The notes under the pieces were generated by a model. The model saw only the letters and a program-made list of their open reading frames with translations, searched no databases and was not told where the DNA came from. A DNA stretch of 64,000 nt, from contig PVXE01000007.1 of NCBI GenBank assembly GCA_014444615.1, positions 1 through 64,000 on the forward strand, written 5' to 3'. The position numbers and the translations under genes were made by a program. This document shows, piece by piece, positions 17,623-27,474 of the stretch (the first letter of the stretch is position 1; each line of letters opens with the position of its first letter). This DNA is from Tagaea sp. CACIAM 22H2. GTDB taxonomy: Bacteria; Pseudomonadota; Alphaproteobacteria; CACIAM-22H2.

Positions 17623-18678
17623 ATGTCCGTCCAACCGATCCAAACCGATCTCGCCGCGCGCCGCGCCGCGCTGCTCGCCGCCGAACCCAAGCTGCGCGCC
17701 TACGACGTGGCGCAGAAGCTCGGCGTGGGCGAAGCCGCATTGCTGCCGGTCGACGATTCCGCCGTCGCCACGCGCCTCAAGCCCGAATTCGCCGCGATGC
17801 TCGCGCGCTTCAAGGAGCTCGGCCGCGTGATGGCGCTGACGCGTAACGAATCCGTCGTTCACGAGCGTAAGGGCGTGTACGAGAATTTCTCGGCCGAAGG
17901 CGGCCATGTTGGCCTGGTGCTCGGGCCCGATATCGATCTGCGCCTGTTCCTCGGCCAGTGGAAATTCGGCTACGCGGTCGCGCCGAAGGACGCGCAGCGC
18001 CGCCCCAGCCTGCAATTCTTCGACGCTTCCGGCGACGCCGTGCACAAGGTGCATGCGCTGGAGGAGACCGATATGGCGGCGTGGAACCGCCTGGTCGCGG
18101 ACTTCATCGCACCCGCCGATATCGCCGCGCCGGTCTTCGCCGTGCGAGCCGCGAAGAAGGCCGAGAAGCCGGATTCCGAGATCGACGCCAAGGCGCTTCG
18201 CGACGGCTGGAAATCGCTGAAGGATACGCACGACTTCTTCGGCCTAGTGCGCAAGGTGGGCGCTTCGCGTTTGCAAGCGATGCGCTTGGCGGGCACGGAA
18301 TTGGCGCAGCCTTTGGCGCCGTCCGATCTGCGCGCGACGCTGGAGCGCGCGTCGGCCAGCGGCACGCCGATCATGGTGTTCGTCGGCAATCCGGGCTGCA
18401 TCCAGATCCATACCGGGCCCGTGTCCAAGATCGTGCCGATGGGCACGTGGATTAATGTGATGGACCCCGCGTTCAATCTGCATCTGCGCGAGGACCGCAT
18501 CGGTTCGGTCTGGCTGGTGCGCAAGCCGACGAGCGACGGCGTCGTCACCTCGGTCGAAGTGTTCGACAAGCAGGGCGAGAACATCGCCATGCTGTTCGGC
18601 GCTCGCAAACCCGGCAAGCCGGAATTGCCCGAATGGCGCGAACTGGCCGAATCGCTGGTCGGCCGCGCGGCCGCCTGA
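17623..18678 (+). CDS. hmuS: Haemin-degrading factor HmuS/HemS
   Basis: Cytoplasmic haem-binding protein that receives haem from HmuUV and opens or delivers the porphyrin. The 351 residues are the two-repeat HemS fold. The likely axial histidine is in NPGCIQIHTGPVSKI, followed by MGTWINVMDPAFNLHLRED. The repeat-1 counterpart is GRVMALTRNESVVHERKG. ATG 17623 has AGGGAG seven bases upstream. It sits between tonB and hmuT. Confidence 0.93.
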   Translation: MSVQPIQTDLAARRAALLAAEPKLRAYDVAQKLGVGEAALLPVDDSAVATRLKPEFAAMLARFKELGRVMALTRNESVVHERKGVYENFSAEGGHVGLVLGPDIDLRLFLGQWKFGYAVAPKDAQRRPSLQFFDASGDAVHKVHALEETDMAAWNRLVADFIAPADIAAPVFAVRAAKKAEKPDSEIDAKALRDGWKSLKDTHDFFGLVRKVGASRLQAMRLAGTELAQPLAPSDLRATLERASASGTPIMVFVGNPGCIQIHTGPVSKIVPMGTWINVMDPAFNLHLREDRIGSVWLVRKPTSDGVVTSVEVFDKQGENIAMLFGARKPGKPELPEWRELAESLVGRAAA

Positions 18679-18682
18679 CGCG

Positions 18683-19558
18683 ATGCGCAGCCTTCTCCTC
18701 GCGGCGGCGCTGGCTGTTGCCGGCGCCATCCCTGCCTTCGCCGAGCCGCCCCAACGCATCGTCGTCGCCGGCAACGGGCTGACGGAGATCGTCTACGCGC
18801 TCGGTGCGGGCGATCGCGTCGCGGCGGTCGATACGACCAGCCTATACCCGAAGCGCGCGCAGGATCTGCCGAAGGTCGGTTATCTGCGTGCGTTGGCGGC
18901 GGAAGGCATTCTGTCGCTCAAGCCCGATCTGCTGCTCGTGACGGACGATGCGGGCCCGCCGGCGGTGTTAGCGCAGATGGCGGGGGCGGGCTTGCGCGTG
19001 GTGAAGGCGCGCGAAGGACATTCGGCCGAGATCTTGGCCGAACGCGTTCGAATGGTCGGTTCGATCCTCGAACGCGGCGATGCGGCGGGCGAATTGGAAA
19101 AGGGCCTCGCGGCGGATTTCGCGGCGCTCGCCCAATCGCTCGCCGCGTCGCCGACGCGTCCGCGAATTGTGTTCGTCTTGTCGGCAGGCGGGGGTACCCC
19201 GCTCGCCGCCGGGGCGGATACGTCGGCCGAGGCGATGTTCAAACTCGCGGGCGCCGTCAACGCCATCGACGGCTACAAGGGCTACAAGCCGCTCTCGGCC
19301 GAAGCGTTGGCGGGTTCGGGCGCCGCGGTGATCGTTACGGTCACGCATTCGCTGCAGGCCTTGGGCGGCGAAGCGGCGATGCGGGCCTTGCCGCAATTCG
19401 CGGGTGCGAAGAACATGCGCATCGTATCGTTCGATGGCGATTATTTGCTCGGCTTCGGGCCGCGCACGGCGCATGCGGCGCGCGATCTTGCGGCCGCGTT
19501 GCGCCCGAACGAAACGATCGCGAAGCTGCCCGAAAGGCCCTGGGTCGCCGCACCATGA
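18683..19558 (+). CDS. hmuT: Periplasmic haem-binding protein HmuT
   Basis: Class III substrate-binding protein that hands haem to the HmuUV importer. The 291 residues have a signal peptide (1-20, AFA) and two lobes joined by a long helix. The haem-ligand tyrosine is probably in SLYPKRAQDLPKVGYLRA, and the second-lobe segment in GYKGYKPLSAEAL. Its stop overlaps the hmuU start as ATGA. Confidence 0.93.
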   Translation: MRSLLLAAALAVAGAIPAFAEPPQRIVVAGNGLTEIVYALGAGDRVAAVDTTSLYPKRAQDLPKVGYLRALAAEGILSLKPDLLLVTDDAGPPAVLAQMAGAGLRVVKAREGHSAEILAERVRMVGSILERGDAAGELEKGLAADFAALAQSLAASPTRPRIVFVLSAGGGTPLAAGADTSAEAMFKLAGAVNAIDGYKGYKPLSAEALAGSGAAVIVTVTHSLQALGGEAAMRALPQFAGAKNMRIVSFDGDYLLGFGPRTAHAARDLAAALRPNETIAKLPERPWVAAP

Positions 19559-20565
19559 CGATGCGCCCGGCCGTCGTCGCGGGGGCGTGGTTGTTGGCGG
19601 CGTGTCTGGCCGCCTTGTCGCTGGGCCCGTCGCGCATTCCGCCGATGGATGTGGCGGCGGCCTTGCTGCAAGGGCTCGGCCTCGATTTCCGCGTCGACGA
19701 GCGCACGCTCGCCATCGTCGCGTCGCTGCGTTTGCCGCGCATGCTGATGGCGGCGTTGGTCGGCGGCATGCTGGCGTTGGCGGGCGCGACGTTGCAGGGC
19801 CTGTTCCGCAATCCGCTCGCCGATCCGGGCGTGCTCGGCATCACCGGCGGCGCCACGCTCGGCGCCGTTACGGCGATCTTCTTCGGGGCGAGCGCCATGG
19901 GCGGGGCCGTTTTGCCGCTGGCGGGATTCGCCGGCGCGCTTGCGGCCGCGATCGCGGTCGATCGATTGGCGCGCGTCGACGGACGCATTCCGGTCGCGTC
20001 GCTGCTGCTGTCGGGCATCGCGCTCGAAGCCCTGTCGCGTGCGCTGACCGGCGTGTTGATCTACGCCTCCGACGATCGTCAACTGCGCGACATTACCTTG
20101 TGGCTGTTGGGCAGCTATGCGGGCGCCTCGTGGGATCGCTTGCTGTTGATAGCACCCTTCGCCCTGCTGTCGGCTTGCGCCTTGCCGTTCTTCGCGCGCG
20201 GGTTGGACGCGCTGATGCTGGGCGAGCGGGAGGCGGGGCATCTCGGCATTCCGGTCGAAACGTTGAAGCGCCTCGCGGTCGGCGTCGCGGCGCTGGGTGT
20301 GGGCGCGGTCGTCTCCGTCGCTGGGCCAGTGGGCTTCGTCGGCTTGGTCGTGCCGCATCTCGTGCGACTTACGCACGGTCCCGGTCATCGCCGCTTGATC
20401 CCGCTCGCGGCGGCTTATGGCGCGGCGCTGTCGGTCGCGGCGGATACGCTCGCGCGCATCCTGGTGGCACCGGCCGAGCTTCCCGTTGGCCTCGTCACCG
20501 CCGCGATTGGCGCGCCGTTCTTCGCCTTTCTGATTCGGCGCGAGAAGCGCCGCTTGGCCGCATGA
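19555..20565 (+). CDS. hmuU: Haem ABC transporter permease HmuU
   Basis: BtuC/FecCD-type permease. The 336 residues make about ten membrane helices with the family motifs RLPRMLMAALVGGMLALAGA, LFRNPLADPGVLGITGG and GFVGLVVPHLVRL. Start ATG 19555 overlaps hmuT by four bases, and the stop overlaps hmuV by four. Imports haem from HmuT into the cytoplasm. Confidence 0.95.
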   Translation: MTMRPAVVAGAWLLAACLAALSLGPSRIPPMDVAAALLQGLGLDFRVDERTLAIVASLRLPRMLMAALVGGMLALAGATLQGLFRNPLADPGVLGITGGATLGAVTAIFFGASAMGGAVLPLAGFAGALAAAIAVDRLARVDGRIPVASLLLSGIALEALSRALTGVLIYASDDRQLRDITLWLLGSYAGASWDRLLLIAPFALLSACALPFFARGLDALMLGEREAGHLGIPVETLKRLAVGVAALGVGAVVSVAGPVGFVGLVVPHLVRLTHGPGHRRLIPLAAAYGAALSVAADTLARILVAPAELPVGLVTAAIGAPFFAFLIRREKRRLAA

Positions 20566-21341
20566 TCCGCGCGACCGACATCGTTGTACGCCGCGCCGGG
20601 CGTAATCTGGTCGACGGGGTGTCGCTGGTGCTGGGCGAGGGCGAGTTCCTTGGGCTGCTCGGGCCCAACGGAGCGGGCAAGTCGACGCTGCTGCGCGTGT
20701 TGGCGGGCGAGTTTCCGCCCGAAGGCGGTAAGGTCGAAATCGACGGTGCCGATCTCAAGGCGTGGCCGCGCGCGGACCTTGCGCGCCGCCGCGCGGTGCT
20801 GCCCCAGCATGCGGCCGTGGCGTTCGATATCGACGGGCGCGCGATCGTCGAACTCGGCCGCCTGCCGCATGAAGGGCGTTCGACCCGCGCGCAGGACGCG
20901 CAGGCCGTTGCCGACGCGCTCGACGCGTGCGACGCCGCACCGCTGGCGTCGCGCGGCTATGCGGCGTTGTCGGGCGGCGAGCAGCAGCGCATCCAATTGG
21001 CGCGCGCCTTGGCGCAGATCGGCGGCACGCCGAAGCCATTGCTGCTGCTGGACGAGCCGACATCCAGCCTCGATCTTTCGCATCAGCATGCGGTTCTAAG
21101 CCTCGCCAAGCGCGTCGCGGCGCAAGGCGGCGCGGTGCTCGCCGTGTTGCATGACCTGTTCTCGGCATCGCTGCATTGCCGGCGCGTCGCCGTGCTGGAA
21201 CGCGGGCGATTGGTCGCGCAGGGCACGCCGGAGGAAGCGCTTACGCCCGATCTCGTGCGGCGCGTGTTCGGCGTTGACTCGCGCTGGATCGATCTGCCGG
21301 GCGGGCAGCGCGCGCTTGCGACCTATCCGATGGCGGCTTAG
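20562..21341 (+). CDS. hmuV: Haem ABC transporter ATPase HmuV
   Basis: Cytoplasmic ATPase of the haem importer. The 259 residues show Walker [11 protein letters not shown]-loop VLPQH, ABC signature [15 protein letters not shown], Walker [13 protein letters not shown] and the switch His in VLHDL. Start ATG 20562 overlaps the hmuU stop. It ends the operon; its stop codon interlocks with that of convergent deoB (TTAG at 21338-21341), leaving no space for a terminator. Confidence 0.95.
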   Translation: MIRATDIVVRRAGRNLVDGVSLVLGEGEFLGLLGPNGAGKSTLLRVLAGEFPPEGGKVEIDGADLKAWPRADLARRRAVLPQHAAVAFDIDGRAIVELGRLPHEGRSTRAQDAQAVADALDACDAAPLASRGYAALSGGEQQRIQLARALAQIGGTPKPLLLLDEPTSSLDLSHQHAVLSLAKRVAAQGGAVLAVLHDLFSASLHCRRVAVLERGRLVAQGTPEEALTPDLVRRVFGVDSRWIDLPGGQRALATYPMAA

Positions 21342-22507
21342 ATAAAGCTTTCGCCGTGGGCGAGGGGCTTCAAGCCCAGATGCGCCGCGATGCTTTGGCC
21401 GATATCGGCGAAGCTCGACCGGATGCCGATATCCTTGCCCGCGACACCCGGCCCGAACCACAGCACGGGAATATGCTCGCGCGTGTGATCCGTGCCCTTG
21501 AAGGTCGGGTCGCAGCCGTGATCGGCGGTCAGCACGGCGATATCGCCCGGTTTCATCGCCGTGCGGAACGCAGGGAGGGCCGCGTCGAACTCGGCCAATG
21601 CGCGCGCATAACCGGGCACGTCGCGGCGATGGCCGTAAAGCGAGTCGAAATCGACGAAATTGGTCATCACGAAGGCGCCGTCCGGCGCTTGCGCCAGCGC
21701 TTCCATCGTCGCCGTCATCAAAGCCGCATTGCCGTCGGCTTTGATTTCCTTGGTCGGGCCGCTATGGGCGTAGATGTCGCCGATCTTGCCGATCGCGCGC
21801 ATCTCGCGCCCCGCCGCCTTGGCGACGTCGAGCAGCGTGGGGGCGGGCGGCATCACCGCGTAATCCTTGCGATTGCCGGTGCGCTTGAAGGCGCCCGCTT
21901 TCTCGCCGACGAAAGGCCGGGCGATCACGCGGCCGATGCGATAGGGCCGCACCAGATCGAACGCGATCTTGCAGACGTCGTAGAGACGTTGAAGCCCGAA
22001 ATGCATTTCGTGCGCGGCGATCTGGAACACGGAATCGGCCGACGTGTAGACGATCGGCTTGCCCGTCCGGATATGCTCTTCGCCCAGTTCGTCGAGGATC
22101 GTCGTGCCCGAGGCGTGGCAATCGCCGAGCAGACCGGGCAAGCCCGCTCTCTCGATCAAGCCGCGCGTGAGTTCGGTGGGAAAACTTGGCACCGTATGCG
22201 GGAAATAGCCCCAGTCGAATTCGACCGGCACGCCCGCGATCTCCCAATGGCCCGAGGGCGTGTCCTTGCCGCGCGAACGCTCGCGCGCCGCACCGTAGAG
22301 CCCTTCGGGCGCGGGACCGGCATAGACGCCACCCGTCGCGCGCGCATGTGCGGCGTCCAGACCCAAGCGCACGAGATTGGGCACCGACGGCGCTTGCGCT
22401 TTCTTGATGCTGCCCCAGGTATCGGCACCCGCATCGCCGAATTTCGCGGCGTCGGGGGCGGCGCCGATCCCGAAGGAATCCATCACCAATACGAAAGCGC
22501 GGGCCAT
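21338..22507 (-). CDS. deoB: Phosphopentomutase
   Basis: Interconverts (deoxy)ribose 1-phosphate and 5-phosphate, connecting nucleoside phosphorolysis to central metabolism. The 389 residues have the alkaline-phosphatase-like metal motifs: [11 protein letters not shown] (N-terminal Asp), [20 protein letters not shown] and [10 protein letters not shown]. The ATG at 22507 shares one base with the deoA stop (TGATG). Last gene of the nucleoside operon. Confidence 0.96.
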   Translation of the reverse strand: MARAFVLVMDSFGIGAAPDAAKFGDAGADTWGSIKKAQAPSVPNLVRLGLDAAHARATGGVYAGPAPEGLYGAARERSRGKDTPSGHWEIAGVPVEFDWGYFPHTVPSFPTELTRGLIERAGLPGLLGDCHASGTTILDELGEEHIRTGKPIVYTSADSVFQIAAHEMHFGLQRLYDVCKIAFDLVRPYRIGRVIARPFVGEKAGAFKRTGNRKDYAVMPPAPTLLDVAKAAGREMRAIGKIGDIYAHSGPTKEIKADGNAALMTATMEALAQAPDGAFVMTNFVDFDSLYGHRRDVPGYARALAEFDAALPAFRTAMKPGDIAVLTADHGCDPTFKGTDHTREHIPVLWFGPGVAGKDIGIRSSFADIGQSIAAHLGLKPLAHGESFI

Positions 22508-23820
22508 CACACCCCCAGGGTTTCGCGCACGACCGGCGAGGGTGCGGGCGCATCGCCCGGAGTATACGCCGCGATCAGCGTGCGCGCCGCTTTTTCGGCC
22601 GAAGCCTCGTCGCGCGCATGCAACATCGCGATCGGCCGGTCGGGGCCGATTTCCGCGCCCGTGCTCGCGATGTCGGTAAAGCCGACGGCGTGGTCGATGG
22701 TCTGCGCCGGATCGACACGCCCGCCGCCCAGTTCCAGTACCGCGATGCCGATAGCGCGCGTATCGATCTTCGCGACGACGCCCCGCGACGGCGCGTAAAC
22801 CGGCCGGACCATCGGCGCTTTCGGCAGATAGGCGTCGATGCGCTCGAGAAAATCCTTGGGCCCGCCGAGACCGGCGACCATACGCGCGAAGCGCTCGGCC
22901 GCATGGCCGGATGCCAACGCGGCTTCGATCTTCGCTTCGGCTTGGGCGCGCGGGGCCACGCCCGACAGATCGAGCATCTCGACCGCCAGCGCCTTGGTGA
23001 CGCCGTGCAAGCGTGCATCGCGTTCGCCCTTGAGATAAGCGACCGCCTCGCGCATCTCCAGCGCGTTGCCCGCGGTGCGGCCCAGCGGACGATCCATATC
23101 GGTCAGCAGCGCGCGCGTGCGAAGCCCGGCCCCGTTCGCGACATCGACGATGCTTTGCGCCAACGCCTTGGCGTCGTCGAATTTCGCCATGAAGGCGCCC
23201 GAACCGAATTTGACGTCCATCACCAGCGCGTCGAGCCCCGCCGCGAGCTTCTTCGATAGGATCGACGCGGTGATCAGGCCGATCGATTCGACCGTGCCGG
23301 TCACGTCGCGGATCGCGTAAAGCCGCTTGTCGGCAGGGGCGAGATCGGCGGTCTGGCCGATGACGGCGCAGCCCGCGTCGCGCACGACACGCCGGAACAG
23401 TGCCAGATCGGGTTTCGCCGAATAGCCGGGAATGCTTTCGAACTTGTCGAGCGTGCCGCCGGTATGGCCGAGACCGCGCCCCGAAATCATCGGCACGAAA
23501 GCGCCGCACGCCGCAACCATCGGGGCGAGCATCAGGCTCACCTTGTCGCCGACGCCGCCCGTCGAATGCTTGTCGACGATGGGGCCCGGCAGGTTCTCGC
23601 CTTTCCACGACAGCACTTCGCCCGAATGCGTCATCGCGCGGGTCAGCGCCACGCGTTCGGCGTTGTCCATGCCGTTGAGGAACAGCGCCATGGCGAGGGC
23701 GCCGACCTGCGCGTCGGCCAAGCCTTTGCCGTCGGCGATGCCTTTCACCAGGAAATCGATTTCGGCGTCGGACAAACGCAAACCGTCGCGCTTCTTGCGG
23801 ATCACTTCCTGCGGCAGCAT
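22507..23820 (-). CDS. deoA: Thymidine phosphorylase
   Basis: Phosphorolyses thymidine and deoxyuridine to base plus deoxyribose 1-phosphate. The 437 residues match DeoA. They include the phosphate/Gly-rich signature [20 protein letters not shown] (about 82-101), [13 protein letters not shown] and a C-terminal PYNP domain from about 345. I chose ATG 23820 ([13 protein letters not shown]), which follows the deoC stop by one base. It feeds DeoB. Confidence 0.96.
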   Translation of the reverse strand: MLPQEVIRKKRDGLRLSDAEIDFLVKGIADGKGLADAQVGALAMALFLNGMDNAERVALTRAMTHSGEVLSWKGENLPGPIVDKHSTGGVGDKVSLMLAPMVAACGAFVPMISGRGLGHTGGTLDKFESIPGYSAKPDLALFRRVVRDAGCAVIGQTADLAPADKRLYAIRDVTGTVESIGLITASILSKKLAAGLDALVMDVKFGSGAFMAKFDDAKALAQSIVDVANGAGLRTRALLTDMDRPLGRTAGNALEMREAVAYLKGERDARLHGVTKALAVEMLDLSGVAPRAQAEAKIEAALASGHAAERFARMVAGLGGPKDFLERIDAYLPKAPMVRPVYAPSRGVVAKIDTRAIGIAVLELGGGRVDPAQTIDHAVGFTDIASTGAEIGPDRPIAMLHARDEASAEKAARTLIAAYTPGDAPAPSPVVRETLGV

Positions 23821-23821
23821 G

Positions 23822-24577
23822 TCAGTAGCCTTTGGCGGGCGCGGGGGCGGCCGCGCCGTCGAGATCGGCGAGCAACGCGTCGAGCAAGCCCGACGCGCCG
23901 AAGCGGAACGTCGCGGGGGACGCCCAATCGGGGCCGCGCATCTCGTCGGCGAAAGCGAGATAGGCGGCGGCATCGGCCAGCGTGCGCACGCCGCCCGAGA
24001 TCTTCACGCCCACATCGCGATAGGGATTGCGCGCCGACACTTCGAGCAGCACGCGCGCCGCGTCGGGCGTGGCGCCGATCTCGATCTTGCCGGTCGAGGT
24101 TTTGAGGAAATCGGCCCCCGCCTCGACGATCTCGCCGCAAGCGCGGTCGAGCTTGTCGAGGGTGGGAAAGGCGCCGCTTTCGACGATGACTTTCAGCGTC
24201 GCCGTGCCGCAGGCTTCGCGCACGCGCGCGACGACGGTGACGGCGGGAACTTTCTCGCCGCGCAGCCAGCGTTTATAGGGGAAAACGAGGTCGATCTCGT
24301 CGGCGCCGTCGGCCAGCGCGGTTTTGGTCATCGCGACCACATCGGCGGCCGGCTCCAGGCCGGTCGGGAAATTCACCACGGTCGCGATCTTGATGCCGGT
24401 ACCCGCCAGCGCCGTCTTGGCTTGGGCGACGAATTTGGGCCACAGACACACGGCCGCGACATTGCCATGCTTGGTTTGCGCCCGCGCGCAAAGCTTGGCG
24501 ATCGCGGCTTCGTCGTCGCCGTCGTTGAGGCTGGTGAGATCGAGGCAGGCGAGGGCACGGCGGGCGAGTTCGCTCAT
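23822..24577 (-). CDS. deoC: Deoxyribose-phosphate aldolase
   Basis: Class I aldolase that splits deoxyribose 5-phosphate into glyceraldehyde 3-phosphate and acetaldehyde. The 251 residues form a TIM barrel. The Schiff-base lysine is in VGVKISGGVRT and the second conserved lysine in FLKTSTGKI; the catalytic Asp is in DEIDLVF. Start ATG 24577 overlaps the punA stop by four bases (ATGA). Confidence 0.96.
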   Translation of the reverse strand: MSELARRALACLDLTSLNDGDDEAAIAKLCARAQTKHGNVAAVCLWPKFVAQAKTALAGTGIKIATVVNFPTGLEPAADVVAMTKTALADGADEIDLVFPYKRWLRGEKVPAVTVVARVREACGTATLKVIVESGAFPTLDKLDRACGEIVEAGADFLKTSTGKIEIGATPDAARVLLEVSARNPYRDVGVKISGGVRTLADAAAYLAFADEMRGPDWASPATFRFGASGLLDALLADLDGAAAPAPAKGY

Positions 24578-25407
24578 GCGCCCACCAGATCAGGCAAAGC
24601 CGCCGGGATCAAGCGGTCGAGCTTCTCGGCGCAGAGTTTTGCGATACTCTGCGTATGATCGTGCGACAGATGCTGGTTGCTGCGCATGCCGGCCGCGAGA
24701 TTGGTGACGGCGCTGATCGTGGCGACGCGCAAGCCGCAATGGCGCGCGACGATCACCTCGGGCACGGTCGACATGCCGACGATATCGGCACCCAAGCCGC
24801 GCAGCGCGCGAATCTCGGCCGGCGTTTCGAAATTAGGACCGAGATACCAGGCATAAATACCTTCGGGCAGCGCGATACCCAGCTTCGCCGCTTGCGCCTT
24901 CAGCACGGCGCGCATCTTGGGATCGTAGGCGTCCGTCAGTGCCACGAAGCGCGGGCCCCATTCGTCGTCGTTGGGGCCTTGCAGCGGCGACCAGCCGGCC
25001 CAGGAAATGTGATCCTCGATCAGCAGCAGCGAGCCTTCGTCGCTCGACGGATGGAAGGAACCCGCCGCGTTGGTCAGCAGCAGCTTCTCCACACCCAGCG
25101 TCTTCAGCGCGCGGATCGGCGTTTTGATCTGCGACGCGTCCGCACCTTCATACACATGCGCGCGCCCTTGCAACACGATCGCGTCGACGCCGGCGATCTT
25201 ACCCGCGATCAAGCGGCTGGAATGGCCCTGGACCTTGCTGACCGGAAAGCCGGGAATCTCGGCATAAGGCAGCACGCGCGCGTCGGCGATCGTTTCGGCG
25301 ATGCCGCCGAGGCCCGAGCCGAGCACGATGGCGATCTTGGGTGCCAAGCCCTTCAGCAACGGGCGGATCGCGTCGGCGGCCTTCTTGGGATCGGCAGACA
25401 AACTCAC
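24574..25407 (-). CDS. punA: Purine nucleoside phosphorylase (trimeric PNP type)
   Basis: Phosphorolyses guanosine, inosine and their deoxy forms. The 277 residues are the trimeric PNP/MTAP family: IVLGSGLGG (phosphate loop), GRAHVYEG, TNAAGSF, YLGPNFETPAEIR, GMSTVPEVIVA and the purine-site N in AVTNLAAGM. I chose GTG 25407 because it forms a GTGA overlap with the upstream permease stop, like its neighbours. The purine substrate matches the upstream BMP-type importer. Confidence 0.94.
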   Translation of the reverse strand: MSLSADPKKAADAIRPLLKGLAPKIAIVLGSGLGGIAETIADARVLPYAEIPGFPVSKVQGHSSRLIAGKIAGVDAIVLQGRAHVYEGADASQIKTPIRALKTLGVEKLLLTNAAGSFHPSSDEGSLLLIEDHISWAGWSPLQGPNDDEWGPRFVALTDAYDPKMRAVLKAQAAKLGIALPEGIYAWYLGPNFETPAEIRALRGLGADIVGMSTVPEVIVARHCGLRVATISAVTNLAAGMRSNQHLSHDHTQSIAKLCAEKLDRLIPAALPDLVGA

Positions 25408-26375
25408 TTCTCCTTGGCGTAAGGAATGCCGCTGGCCTTCGGGGCCACGGCTTTGCCGACGAAGCCCGCGAGCAGCAGCACCGTCAGCAGATAGGGCAAG
25501 GCTTGGATCGCCTGCACGGGCACGACGCCGACGATCGGCAGGGCCACACCTTGCAGGCGGCCCTGCAGCGCGTCGGCGAAGGCGAACAACAGGCAGGCGA
25601 GCACGGCGGGGACCGGCATCCATTTGCCGAAGATCAACGCGGCGAGTGCCAGGAACCCGCGCCCGGCGGTCATCTCGCGCTGGAAGGCCGACGCCATCGC
25701 GGTGGCGAGATAGCTGCCGGCCACGCCGCACAGCACGCCCGTGCAGATCAGCGCGCGATAGCGCAGCCACGCGACCGAAATGCCGGCCGTGTCGACCGCG
25801 TGCGGATTCTCGCCCACGGCGCGCAGGCGCAGGCCGAAACGCGTTTTGAAGATCACGAACGAGACGATCGGAATGATCGCCACGGTCAGATAGACCAGCG
25901 CGTTGTGGCCGGAGATGAGGCGCGCATAGATGGGCCCGAGGATCGGCACTTGGCCGATCGTATCGGCGAAAGGCAGGACGATGGGCGCAAAGCGCGCCGC
26001 GCCGGAAAGCGCCGGCGTTTGGCCGCCTTCGCGGAACCAGGCGAAGGCGAGAACGGCGGTGAGGCCCACGGCCAGCACGTTCAACGCCATGCCGGACACG
26101 ACCTGATTGCCGCGATGGGTGATGCAAGCGAAAGCGTGGATCATCGAGAACACGACCGCGACGATGATCGCCGCGATCAGGCCGATCCAAGCCGAGCCCG
26201 ACAAGGCCGCGACCGTGCCGGCGGCGAAGGCGGCGGCGAGCATCTTGCCTTCGAGGCCGATATCGACCACGCCCGCGCGCTCGGCGAACAAGCCCGCCAG
26301 CGCGCACAAGATCAGCGGGATCGATAGGCGCACGGTCGAGGCGAGCAGCGAGACGAGTTGAACGAAATCATCCAT
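25404..26375 (-). CDS. Nucleoside ABC transporter permease 2
   Basis: BPD_transp_2-type permease (YufQ/NupQ-like). The 323 residues make about eight to nine membrane helices. LFAERAGVVDIGLEGKM near 43-59 and RGFLALAALIFGKWMP are the family motifs of nucleoside importers. Start ATG 26375 (MDDFVQLVSL) follows the first permease by one base, and the end overlaps punA. It pairs with the permease at 26377-27474. Confidence 0.93.
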   Translation of the reverse strand: MDDFVQLVSLLASTVRLSIPLILCALAGLFAERAGVVDIGLEGKMLAAAFAAGTVAALSGSAWIGLIAAIIVAVVFSMIHAFACITHRGNQVVSGMALNVLAVGLTAVLAFAWFREGGQTPALSGAARFAPIVLPFADTIGQVPILGPIYARLISGHNALVYLTVAIIPIVSFVIFKTRFGLRLRAVGENPHAVDTAGISVAWLRYRALICTGVLCGVAGSYLATAMASAFQREMTAGRGFLALAALIFGKWMPVPAVLACLLFAFADALQGRLQGVALPIVGVVPVQAIQALPYLLTVLLLAGFVGKAVAPKASGIPYAKEK

Positions 26376-26376
26376 G

Positions 26377-27474
26377 TCAGGCCGCCTTGTGCCGCGCGAA
26401 CAGCGTCGCAATCCAGGGGCGGAACATGTTCTCGAGCGCGCCGCAGAACAGGATGATCAGGCCCTGGATGACGACGACCATCTCGCGGCTGATCGCGCGC
26501 ATCTCGAAGGCGAGTTCGGCGCCGCCCTGATAGAGCGCGCCGAACAGCAGCGCCGCCAGGCAAACGCCCAGCGGATGGTTGCGGCCCATCAGCGCCACGG
26601 CGATGCCCACGAAGCCGAAGCCGCCGGTGAAGGCGACGAGCAGGCGTTGATGGGCCCCCATGATCTCGTTCACGCCCATCAGCCCGGCAAGCGCCCCGGA
26701 AATCGCCATCGCGACGATGATGGTCTTCGCCGGATCGATGCCGGCATAGCGCGCGGCCTGTTCGTTCTGGCCGACGACGCGCAGCGCATAGCCCCAGCGC
26801 GTGCGCCAGATATAGACATAGACGAGGAACGCGGCGGCGATCGCCATGAAGAAGGCGAAGTTGAGCGGCGAACGGGGGGCCTCGATCCCGATCCAGCCCA
26901 GCATCGTCTGCATCGACGGCAGCGTGGCGCTCGCGATGAAGCGCCGCGTTTCGGGCGCGCCGCGCCCCGGCTCCAGCATCACGTTGCTGAGCAGATAGGT
27001 CATCAGCGCGGCGGCGATGAAGTTGAACATGATCGTGGTGATCACGACATGGCTGCCGCGTTTGGCCTGCAGCCAGCCGGGCACCGCCGCCCAAGCGGCG
27101 CCGAACGCCATGCCGAGCGCGATGGCGCCGACGAAGATGATCGGCCAAGGCAGGAAATCGAGATAGAGGCAGATCAGCGCCACGCCGAGCCCCGCGACGT
27201 AAGCTTGGCCTTCGCCGCCGATATTGAACAGACCCGCATGGAAGGCAAGTGCGACGGCCAAGCCCGTGAAGATGAAATTGGTCGCGTAATAAAGCGTGAA
27301 GGCGATCGCCTCGGGATAGCCGATGGCGCCTTCGACCAGAATGCGCATCGCGCGCACGGGATCTTCGCCGATCGCCAGCACGACCAGCCCCGACAGGACG
27401 AAGGCGAGGAGAAGATTGATGAGCGGCAACAGGACGTAATCCGCCCAGGCCGGCATATCGCCGCGCGAACTCAT
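26377..27474 (-). CDS. Nucleoside ABC transporter permease 1
   Basis: Larger partner permease (YufP/NupP-like). The 365 residues include an early cytoplasmic/TM segment, the motif FHAGLFNIGGEGQAY and about ten helices. Start ATG 27474 (MSSRGDMPAW) overlaps the ATPase stop as ATGA. Works with the ATPase, permease 2 and the BMP-family binding protein. Confidence 0.93.
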   Translation of the reverse strand: MSSRGDMPAWADYVLLPLINLLLAFVLSGLVVLAIGEDPVRAMRILVEGAIGYPEAIAFTLYYATNFIFTGLAVALAFHAGLFNIGGEGQAYVAGLGVALICLYLDFLPWPIIFVGAIALGMAFGAAWAAVPGWLQAKRGSHVVITTIMFNFIAAALMTYLLSNVMLEPGRGAPETRRFIASATLPSMQTMLGWIGIEAPRSPLNFAFFMAIAAAFLVYVYIWRTRWGYALRVVGQNEQAARYAGIDPAKTIIVAMAISGALAGLMGVNEIMGAHQRLLVAFTGGFGFVGIAVALMGRNHPLGVCLAALLFGALYQGGAELAFEMRAISREMVVVIQGLIILFCGALENMFRPWIATLFARHKAA

